From: Saprospiraceae bacterium
Lineage (GTDB): Bacteria > Bacteroidota > Bacteroidia > Chitinophagales > Saprospiraceae
Length of the DNA: 48,631 bases
Assembly: GCA_021298575.1 (NCBI GenBank)
Contig: JAJTFM010000034.1
Coordinates: 1 to 48,631 of the forward strand
Direction: 5' to 3'
Below the pieces are notes generated by a model that was not told where the DNA came from, did not search any database, and saw nothing but the letters and a program-made list of their open reading frames with translations. This document shows positions 17,880-26,300 of the stretch, in pieces. A program made the translations under genes and the position numbers. The stretch's first letter is position 1; each line of letters starts with the position of its first letter.

Positions 17880-19250
17880 ATGAATATCCGTACAAAACTG
17901 ACACTGCGATTCTCCATCATCGTAGCTACCATTCTGATTGTATTCTCTGCTTCAATTTACTACCTGTCATCAGAATACAGAAAAGAGGAGTTCTATTCAC
18001 GTCTGGAGAGCCGTGCTATCACTACAGCTCGCCTGTTTATATCAGTACAGGAGGTTGATAACAAGTTGCTGCGAATTATTGACAGGAACTCCATTCATGC
18101 GATGTTCCAGGAGAAGGTTCTGGTATTTAACGAGTCAAATCAGGTCGTATATTCAAGTCTCGATGATTTTACTCTGGATTATTCAGACAGCCTGATTAAT
18201 GAAATCAGAAGAAGGGAGAAGGTTGAGTACAGTCAAAATAGTAATGAATTTGTTGGTATAACCTATTCGGCAGGCAACAGAAAGTTTGTGGTAATTGCCT
18301 CTGCGTACGACAGGTATGGAAACAGCAAACTGAATAACCTGGCCCAAGTGTTGTGGGCTGGCCTGTTTGTCGGATTACTCAGTACGGTACTTTTCGGCGT
18401 AGTTTTCTCCCGGCTTGTACTCGCTCCGCTGGCGAGGATGAATGCGGATGTTTCTGGTATCAGTGCAGGAAACCTCAGCAGAAGAATAGATGAAGGGAAT
18501 AAACGGGATGAAATTGCCCAACTGGCTATTAATTTCAATAAAATGCTCGAGCGTATTGAATCTGCATTCAATATCCAGCGGCAGTTTGTGAGCAGTGCTT
18601 CTCACGAACTTCGTACACCCCTGAACGCAATCTCGAGCCAGTTGCAGTTGTTGCTTGCTCAGCGGCGCTCGTCCGAGGAATACGAAAAAGCACTCAATTC
18701 GCTGCTGGAAGATGCGAGAGCACTGGTTAATCTTACCAACGGGTTATTGAATCTCGCACAGTTTAATGTAGACAAACAGCGGGATCAGTTCAGGCCGGTG
18801 AGAGTTGATGAAATTCTCTTCGCAGCTCAGCAGGAACTTGGAAAAAGTCGTCCGAATTATCACTTCCAGATTGAATATGGTATCATGCCCGATGAAGAAT
18901 CACAACTTCAGATCAAGGGAGATGAAACACTGCTGAAGACTGCCTTTCTCAATTTGATGGATAACGCCTGCAAATTTTCCGAAGACCATTCGGTGAAAAT
19001 CACGCTCATGGCAAAGCGAAATACCATTGAAATCAGTTTTGAGGATAAAGGGATTGGTATTCCGGAAGAAGATCAGAAAAAAATATTCATGCCTTTCTTC
19101 AGGGGCAGTAATGCACGCACGCATACACAAGGTCACGGAATCGGCTTGTCGTTGAGTCACCGGATTATTCAGTTGCACGGAGGTGCCATTGAAATAACCT
19201 CGACAGTTGGTCAGGGTAGTGATATCAAAGCCGTTTTTCCAACAAAGTAG
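17880..19250 (+). CDS. Membrane sensor histidine kinase
   Basis: 456 residues. There are two membrane helices (about residues 10-28 and 155-177) around a periplasmic sensor of about 125 residues with no domain I recognise. A HAMP domain follows, then HisKA with the phospho-acceptor in SSASHELRTPLN (about H242). The HATPase domain has an N box (LMDNACKFS), G1 (FEDKGIGIPEEDQ) and G2 (GHGIGLSLSHRI). All catalytic elements are present. It most likely phosphorylates the OmpR-type regulator and perhaps also the NtrC-like one. The signal sensed is unknown. Confidence 0.95.
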   Translation: MNIRTKLTLRFSIIVATILIVFSASIYYLSSEYRKEEFYSRLESRAITTARLFISVQEVDNKLLRIIDRNSIHAMFQEKVLVFNESNQVVYSSLDDFTLDYSDSLINEIRRREKVEYSQNSNEFVGITYSAGNRKFVVIASAYDRYGNSKLNNLAQVLWAGLFVGLLSTVLFGVVFSRLVLAPLARMNADVSGISAGNLSRRIDEGNKRDEIAQLAINFNKMLERIESAFNIQRQFVSSASHELRTPLNAISSQLQLLLAQRRSSEEYEKALNSLLEDARALVNLTNGLLNLAQFNVDKQRDQFRPVRVDEILFAAQQELGKSRPNYHFQIEYGIMPDEESQLQIKGDETLLKTAFLNLMDNACKFSEDHSVKITLMAKRNTIEISFEDKGIGIPEEDQKKIFMPFFRGSNARTHTQGHGIGLSLSHRIIQLHGGAIEITSTVGQGSDIKAVFPTK

Positions 19251-19281
19251 GATTTTTAATTATCTTTTAATTCAGATTTAA

Positions 19282-19312
19282 TATATTTGAGTTAAAGGAG
19301 GGTGCATATTTG
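19282..19312 (+). promoter_or_regulatory. Two candidate -7 elements in the gap after the kinase gene
   Basis: TATATTTG at 19282-19289 is a perfect TAnnTTTG box. CATATTTG at 19305-19312, followed by CATCG, is a one-mismatch box in a context typical of Bacteroidota starts. Neither has a TTG at ideal spacing. Either would start an RNA of about 100-125 nt ending at the terminator at 19372-19418. Confidence 0.4.
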
Positions 19313-19371
19313 CATCGCTATTCCACATTGATTTATGGCTTTCTAACCTGCAACAGGCTGACAGTCGACCC

Positions 19372-19418
19372 GCCTTGCAGTGTATCCCTGGTGGATCTCT
19401 GCAAGGCTTTTTCTTTTT
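19372..19418 (+). terminator. Strong intrinsic terminator in the gap before the large repeat protein
   Basis: GCCTTGCAG (19372-19380) pairs with CTGCAAGGC (19399-19407) around an inner ATCC/GGAT stem, followed by TTTTTCTTTTT. It ends 33 bp before the ATG of the next gene, leaving no room for a promoter in between. It may end the kinase operon, a small RNA, or act as an attenuator for the downstream gene. Confidence 0.8.
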
Positions 19419-19451
19419 AATACATTCCTTCACCGATTAAATTTTCATTTC

Positions 19452-22400
19452 ATGTTTTCATCCCTACTTTCTCCGCCCTGGAGGCAGTCCTTAGAGTTGT
19501 TCAAATTTAACAACGGTTCACAGCTCAGAAAAATCATTCTCCCCGTTCTTGTTTTCCTGTGGTCCTGCTCACTTTTCGCTACCAACACCGGATTATTGCC
19601 GGGCGACTCCTCCCTGGTAGCCAGTATCTGTGCCGATGAGTTCTATGTTTTCAACGGAGACACGCTGAATCAGCAGGGTACCTATACCGCCACCTATATT
19701 GCTTCTGATGGATCCGATTCAACGGTAACGCTTCTGCTCAGTGTTTTCCCGTTGTACAGCGATTCTGTCTATGCATCTATATGTGCCGGCGGATTTTATG
19801 AGTTCTATGGTACTCAACTGGTTGATCCAGGCACCTATTCTGTGGTGCTCACCAGTACAGCTGGATGTGATTCCATTATCACGGTTTCACTTACCGTACT
19901 TCCGACTTATCAGACTTTCACGGGAGCAGGTATCTGCAGTGGATCAAGTTATGATTTTTATGGCACTACGCTCACTGCTACCGGTACATACGGTGCTACT
20001 CTGACTGCGGAAAACGGCTGTGACTCCCTGATCGTACTTGATTTGCAGGTGGTTGACTACTTTGATGTAGTACTGAATGAACGGATTTGCAGCGGCGGGT
20101 TCTATCTGTTCGGTGATACCCTCCTCACCCAGCCCGGTGTTTATGTTGATTCTTTGATTGCTGCCGGGGGCTGCGATTCCATCGTCACTCTTCAACTTCA
20201 GGTTCTGCCACCAGTATCCGTACATCTCTACGCGGGTGTATGTACCGGCTATTCTTATATATTCAACGGTGATACACTGACTCAGCCCGGAGATTATGTT
20301 TATCAGACCACTAGTGGCTGCGATTCTATCATTACACTGACACTTCAGGTGGGTGATTATCTGGAAACCAGTCTTTCTGCAGCTGTTTGTCCGGGTGAAG
20401 CATACAATTTCAACGGACAGCTACTGACCACAGAGGGAATATACACGGACACACTTCAGGCTAACGGCGGTTGCGACTCTGTTATTATACTGACTCTGAG
20501 TGTATTGCCTGTTTTGACTACCCAGTTTGACATAAATATATGTCCGGGAGAATCTTTCTTCTTTGAGGGCGTGGATATCACCGACCCCGGTGTTTATACG
20601 TCTGTTTATACAGGAGAAAATGGCTGTGATTCGACGGTTGTTCTGAACCTCAACTACTATCCTTCAGGAAGTGATACTGTCAGCGCTGTAGTCTGCGAGG
20701 GAGAGAGCTATGATCTTTACGGACAAATATTCAATCAGACGGGTATTTATACCTTCAATTACGGTACTCAATACGGCTGTGAAGCCACTGTGACTCTTGT
20801 TCTGACCGTAAGACAGCCCTCTGCTACGGAGGAAAGCGCAACTATTTGTCAGGGTGACCTGTTCTTTTATGGCGGACAAGTATTGTCGCAAAGCGGCGAC
20901 TATAATTTCCTGTTGGAGGATTCCTACGGCTGCGATTCGCTGGTGACTCTCCACCTTGATGTCAGACCGACAACCCAGACCAATATAGATATAGGTATCT
21001 GCCAGGGTGAATTCTACACCCTGGGAGGTATTGATTACGCTAATTCCGGAGTTTATCCTGTAACCCTTGTATCGTCTAACGGCTGCGATTCACTGGTTAT
21101 CCTTAAACTGACTGTAATACCCGACATCAGAAGGATTCTTCAGAAACGTATATGTCACGGTGAAACCTATGAGTTCGAAGGACAGATACTTACATCGGAC
21201 GGTACCTACACTGCAACCTATCAGGCATATAACGGATGCGACAGTATCATTACGCTATTTCTTTCTGTACTTCCTGCCTATCAGATTGATCTCGATGCCG
21301 CAATATGTGGGGGAGAATCGTACCTGTTTGAGGGTGATGCCATCAGCCAGCCGGGTTTCTATTCAAGAACCTATCAGGCATTGAATGGTTGCGATTCGGT
21401 TGTTACCCTCACGCTCGCTGTTTTACCTCTGACCAGTTCTTCTGTATCTGCCACCGTTTGTGCGGGTGAGTCCTATTCTTTCAACGGAGAAAATCTGACA
21501 GCTTCGGGTACTTATTCAGCTGTACTGACCGGACAGAATGGTTGTGATTCAGTGGCAACGCTCGTGCTGAGTGTTCTTCCGGTATCACAGACCGATATTG
21601 ATGCTACTGTTTGTGCCAGTGAAGGCTACCCTTTTGGCGGACAGTTGTTGTCACAGAGTGGTGCCTATAGCCTGACTCTTCAGTCGGAGAACGGCTGTGA
21701 TTCAGTTATTTCGCTGAACCTGACGGTTCTGCCTGTTTATAATAGCCAGTTTGAGACGAGTATCTGCGCGGGCGAGAATTACTGGTTTGTGGATACATTC
21801 CTGACTCTATCCGGAACGTATCAGGTCAATTATCAGAGTCAGTCGGGGTGTGATTCAACAATCACGCTCGTACTGAATGTTCTCCCCGAGGTTGTGGGAA
21901 ATCAGCTCGTATTCACCTGTAACGGGGAACCATACATTTTTGCGGGTGATACCCTTGCCCAAAGCGGGGAGTATCAGTACTCTTTTCCCAATGGAGCAGC
22001 TAACGGATGTGATTCACTTTTTACCATATATCTCACGGTTTCCCCTCCTGCTAGTTCCACAATCAGTGCTTCCGTTTGTGCGGGTGAATCCTACTCTTTC
22101 AACGGAGAAAGTCTGACGACTCCAGGTACTTATACAGCCATACTGACCGGTCAGTACGGCTGTGATTCGGTTGCAACGCTCGTGTTGAGTGTCCTTCCGG
22201 TTTCAACGACTGAAATTACTGCCACCCTTTGTGCAGGCGAAGGTTATCCGTTTGCCGGACAGTTGTTGACCCAAAGCGGGGTCTATGACCTGACTCTGCA
22301 GTCAGAAAACGGTTGTGATTCAGTAGTTACACTCCATCTCACCATCAATCCGGCCATCCCGCCAACCGTGATAGCCGGTGCTATTTGCGAGGGCGATTCC

Positions 22401-23147
22401 CTTACTATTGGCGGTGAAGTATTCACCGATCCGGGTACCTATACCATCAGCTACAGCACTCCTGCCGGATGTGATTCTGTACTGATAATTCAACTGGCTG
22501 TGATTCCGGCCGCCTCAAGTTCCCTCCAGGTAGTATTGTGCCCCGGAGACAGTCTCGCTTACGGCGGATCAGTACTGGGAGCCCCCGGGGTTTATACTTT
22601 CAGTTTTACGTCCGCTTTTGGATGCGACTCGGTGGTAACACTCGCACTGGTTTATCAGCAGCCTCCTGCACTGTTGGTCACTACGTCCGGCAGTACGCTA
22701 TCCGTGCTTGGTGGTCAGGCTCCGTACCAGTGGATCAACTGCGCAAACAACGAGTTCATACCGGGTGCAACGGGAAGCATTTTCACGCCTTCCCAATCTG
22801 GAACCTATGCTGTCATTTCCACTTCAGCAAATGGCTGTACAAGTATTTCCAACTGCGTGAATGTTTCTGTCAGTAGTGTTGAAGACCTGTCAGTAATTGA
22901 GAACTGGTCATTGTTTCCCAACCCGACATCGGGAATAGCGCGGATTCGCTGGAACGAGGCAACCCGTGAAGTGAGCCGACTGGAGGTGACGGATTCGGGT
23001 GGCCGACTGGTTTACACTGTAAATATTCCCACGGGCTCAGATCAGATAGAATTTGACCTTTCGGCTTATCCGTCGGGCGTGTTCAACATACGAGTAATTT
23101 CTAACGCAGGCGTATTTACCAAAAAGCTTGTCAAGACAAGAATATAA
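19452..23147 (+). CDS. Giant T9SS-secreted protein with 20 Cys-paired repeats
   Basis: 1231 residues from the ATG at 19452; a GTG at 19380 lies inside the terminator stem and is unlikely. The signal segment is KIILPVLVFLWSCSLFA. About 1010 residues then consist of 20 tandem units of about 50 residues with the pattern I/V-C-x-G-E-x-Y-x-F-x-G ... G-x-Y ... N-G-C-D-S-x-x-x-L-x-L-x-V-L-P. Each unit carries two Cys, likely a disulfide outside the cell; unit 1 has Ser in place of the second Cys (DGSDS). After a Pro-rich linker the C-terminus is a type A T9SS sorting domain (SLFPNPTSGIARIRW to KLVKTRI). Role: probably surface adhesin or stalk. The function of the repeats is not known to me. Confidence 0.9.
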   Translation: MFSSLLSPPWRQSLELFKFNNGSQLRKIILPVLVFLWSCSLFATNTGLLPGDSSLVASICADEFYVFNGDTLNQQGTYTATYIASDGSDSTVTLLLSVFPLYSDSVYASICAGGFYEFYGTQLVDPGTYSVVLTSTAGCDSIITVSLTVLPTYQTFTGAGICSGSSYDFYGTTLTATGTYGATLTAENGCDSLIVLDLQVVDYFDVVLNERICSGGFYLFGDTLLTQPGVYVDSLIAAGGCDSIVTLQLQVLPPVSVHLYAGVCTGYSYIFNGDTLTQPGDYVYQTTSGCDSIITLTLQVGDYLETSLSAAVCPGEAYNFNGQLLTTEGIYTDTLQANGGCDSVIILTLSVLPVLTTQFDINICPGESFFFEGVDITDPGVYTSVYTGENGCDSTVVLNLNYYPSGSDTVSAVVCEGESYDLYGQIFNQTGIYTFNYGTQYGCEATVTLVLTVRQPSATEESATICQGDLFFYGGQVLSQSGDYNFLLEDSYGCDSLVTLHLDVRPTTQTNIDIGICQGEFYTLGGIDYANSGVYPVTLVSSNGCDSLVILKLTVIPDIRRILQKRICHGETYEFEGQILTSDGTYTATYQAYNGCDSIITLFLSVLPAYQIDLDAAICGGESYLFEGDAISQPGFYSRTYQALNGCDSVVTLTLAVLPLTSSSVSATVCAGESYSFNGENLTASGTYSAVLTGQNGCDSVATLVLSVLPVSQTDIDATVCASEGYPFGGQLLSQSGAYSLTLQSENGCDSVISLNLTVLPVYNSQFETSICAGENYWFVDTFLTLSGTYQVNYQSQSGCDSTITLVLNVLPEVVGNQLVFTCNGEPYIFAGDTLAQSGEYQYSFPNGAANGCDSLFTIYLTVSPPASSTISASVCAGESYSFNGESLTTPGTYTAILTGQYGCDSVATLVLSVLPVSTTEITATLCAGEGYPFAGQLLTQSGVYDLTLQSENGCDSVVTLHLTINPAIPPTVIAGAICEGDSLTIGGEVFTDPGTYTISYSTPAGCDSVLIIQLAVIPAASSSLQVVLCPGDSLAYGGSVLGAPGVYTFSFTSAFGCDSVVTLALVYQQPPALLVTTSGSTLSVLGGQAPYQWINCANNEFIPGATGSIFTPSQSGTYAVISTSANGCTSISNCVNVSVSSVEDLSVIENWSLFPNPTSGIARIRWNEATREVSRLEVTDSGGRLVYTVNIPTGSDQIEFDLSAYPSGVFNIRVISNAGVFTKKLVKTRI
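19618..22660 (+). repeat. Coding tandem repeat array, 20 units of about 150 bp
   Basis: Each unit encodes one C...GCDS module. Most units have diverged in DNA sequence, but the two-unit block at about 21436-21738 is nearly repeated at about 22050-22348, with long shared stretches such as TCTTTCAACGGAGAAA. That indicates recent duplication or gene conversion inside the array. Confidence 0.85.
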
Positions 23148-23167
23148 ACCGTGATTGTGTCGAGAAA

Positions 23168-23205
23168 CTGCGGAGGTCGGGGCGAAAGGTTACCGGCCTC
23201 TGCAG
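23168..23205. other. GC-rich hairpin between the two giant genes
   Basis: CTGCGGAGGTCGG and CCGGCCTCTGCAG form a 13-bp stem with two G-T pairs and a 12-nt loop, 20 bp after the stop at 23147. No T-tract follows, so it may be a weak or factor-assisted terminator or an mRNA 3'-end stabiliser. Confidence 0.45.
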
Positions 23206-23270
23206 ACTCCACGATATCTGTCCGGATATTGTATTTTTCAAGTTTATTCCCGTGCTTCTATAGTCTGTAA

Positions 23271-23278
23271 TATATTTG
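23271..23278 (+). promoter_or_regulatory. -7 element for the gene at 23346
   Basis: TATATTTG is a perfect TAnnTTTG box 67 bp upstream of the ATG. There is no TTG at normal distance. Confidence 0.45.
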
Positions 23279-23345
23279 GCATGATATTCCCTTGGTATAG
23301 TCAGTTGCCTGCTTTAATCCCGTCTGTTCACTGATAATTCGTCCC

Positions 23346-26300
23346 ATGATGCGATTGTTCTTTTTGTTTTGCCTGATACTCTCGGGCACGCGCCCTGTTT
23401 TGGGTGCCAATCCGGTTTCTGATGTCCAGTTTACCGTTGAGATTGATTCTATTCATCATATTGATTGTTTGACACCCAAAGGTTATCTCTCGCTGCGGGT
23501 CAGTGGAGGTACTGCTCCGTATTCATATCAATGGAGTAACGGCAACGATGCTTTTTTTGATAACGATTTGGAAGCAGGCGCCCTTGAAATTTTCGTTTAT
23601 GACTCGGATGGCAACGTCGTTAATTTGTTTGTTGAAATTCATGAAGACAGAGTATCTCCCTTTGCCAGCGCAGGCGCTGACTTCAATCTGTTGTGCAGCA
23701 CCTCAAGCGCAAATCTCTCGGGTTCTGGTTCGGCAGGTATGGAATTCAGGTATTTATGGACCGGTTTTTCAGGGGGAGTTATCCAGTCCGGTGCCAATAC
23801 CCTGACACCGGTTATTCGTCATACGGGCGGATTCAGCCTCAAGGTGACAAATATTAACAATGGTTGTTTTTCGACAGATACGGTGTTTGTCAGTGCCACC
23901 CATCAGGCTCCGGCTGTTACGGCAACAGGTGGTACGTTCAACTGCTTGCAAACCACTGTAACACTAAACTCGACGTATCCGCAACAGAATGTGGTGTGGT
24001 GGTGGACAGGTCCGAACGGATTCCTCTCTTATGACCCGAACCCGCAGGTAAGTGTAACCGGAGTTTTTGTCTTCAGAGCTACTGACACCATCACCACCTG
24101 TATGAACACTGCCAATGCACTGGTTTATGCAGATACCATGAAACCGGTTTTTGTGCCTGTTGGCGGGACTGTTACATGTTCACAGCCGTCAGTTACCATT
24201 CAGGGAGCATCTACACCAGTGAATTGTACTTTTTTCTGGAAAGGTCCGCCCAATTTCACATCCACGTTGCAAAATCCGACGGTATTCAATGGTGGTACTT
24301 TCCGTGTGACTGTAACCAATCCTGCCAATGGATGTACCAGAATCACTGTTGCCGATATTGATGAAGACATCGTCCCCCCGGGAGCGTCTGCGGGTGTATC
24401 GGGCGAACTCACCTGCGTGAATTCGTCGGTTCAGCTATCGGGCAGCAGTAATACCGGCTCAGTCAACTATCTATGGACCGGCCCCAATGGCTTCACCTCC
24501 AATTCGCAGAATCCTGTAGTAACTATAGCCGGGAACTATCAGTTGCGGGTAACCAATCCTGTCAATGGGTGTACATCTGTGGCAATTGTTGCGGTTGTGG
24601 CAAATACGGCACCTCCGGGCGCCTCGGCCACCGGTGCTGTCAGGACCTGCGCTGTTCCCAATCCTGTGATTACTGCAAACAGTCCCACACAGGGTGTTAC
24701 CTATCACTGGATTGGCCCGGGACTGAATACTTTCCAGCAAAACCCGGTAGTAAGTAATAACGGTACTTATTTCGTTACTGTGACTAACCCGTTAAACGGT
24801 TGTACCAGTACAGCCTCTGCCGTGGTAACACAGAATACAACCCAGCCTACACTGACCACTACTTCTGCGACAATCAACTGCTATAACCCTTCACCGCAAA
24901 TTACAGCTACCTCCCAGACGCAGGGCGCAACGTTTTCGTGGACTGGTCCAAACGGATTTACTTCAGGTATTTCCAACCCGAATGTTTCTGTTTCGGGCTT
25001 TTACTATGTGACCGTGACGAATCCCGCGAATGGTTGTACCAATTCTGTCAATGTCTGGGTACCTGAAAATCTCAACGCACCTATTGTTTTTGCCGGTACC
25101 GACCGGGTGATAAATTGTCTGTTCCCCACTATTCTGGCAAATCCGGTGGGTACATCCACCGGGAATTTTCTCACCTATTCCTGGACAACCTGGAACGGTT
25201 TGATTCTCGATGGTGCCAACACGCTGTTCGCCCGTTTTGGAGAGCCCGGTTCCTATACGTTAAAGGTAACCAATACAATCAGCGGCTGTTTCCGGCTCGA
25301 CAGTATGACGGTCACGGAAAACCCGCCTGTGGAAATTCAGGCTTCAGTGCTGTCGCAGGTAGCCTGCAATGGTGCCTCCACCGGGGTGGCAAGGGTTACT
25401 GCACAGGGCGGATCGGGCTCCTTTTATTACAACTGGTCGTCGGGAAGTACTACCGCCACGGCCACAGGGCTCTCTGCAGGTACCCATATGGTTACAGTAA
25501 CCGACTCCGATGGATGCTCTTCTGCGGCGAGTGTTACGATTACCCAGCCCGCTGCACTCACAGTTACCGCAACTGCTACCGGACAAACCATGAGTGGGGT
25601 GAATAATGGTACGGCTACAGTCAGTATCGGCGGTGGTAATTTCCCGTATTCCATTCTCTGGAGTAATGGTTCCACTCTTCTGAGTATCAATAATCTTGCC
25701 CCCGGTCAGTATTCGGTGACTGTAACCGATGTAAACGGATGCACCAAAAGTGCTTCTGCAACGGTTAATCCCTTGCAGTGTTCTATATCCGGGGTAATAA
25801 CTCCCGTCAGTCCGACATGTAGTGGCGGTAATAACGGTTCTGCATCAGTAGCAATTAGCGGAGTTCCCAACCCGGTTTCATATACCTGGTCGAACGGAAC
25901 GCAAAGCCAGAGTATTTCCGGTTTGCTGGCCGGGACATATACCGTCACCGCTACCGGAGCCAATGGATGCACAATTGCTCTTTCAACGCAATTGACGGCT
26001 CCGCAGCCAGTTACGGCTGTAGAAACGTCAAACACACCTGTGTCCTGCCTGGGTAGTCAGAACGGAAGTGCCACGCTGGATGCTTCCGGTGGGACGAGTC
26101 CTTACACTTATTCCTGGTCAAATAGCAGTACCGCAGCCGGTATTTCCGGAATTCCGGCAGGTACTTACACATGTACGATCTCGGATTCCAGAGGATGTAC
26201 CGCAACACGCACTGTTACAATCGGTTCTCCGGTTGCATTATCCGCGATATTGAGCGATGTTATCAACCCGGATTGTACTGACAGCCAAAACGGCTCTGTT

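Noticed and set aside
19618-22660. CRISPR-like regular repeats
   Set aside because: The regular spacing is a coding tandem repeat of about 50 codons with no constant repeat/variable spacer structure.
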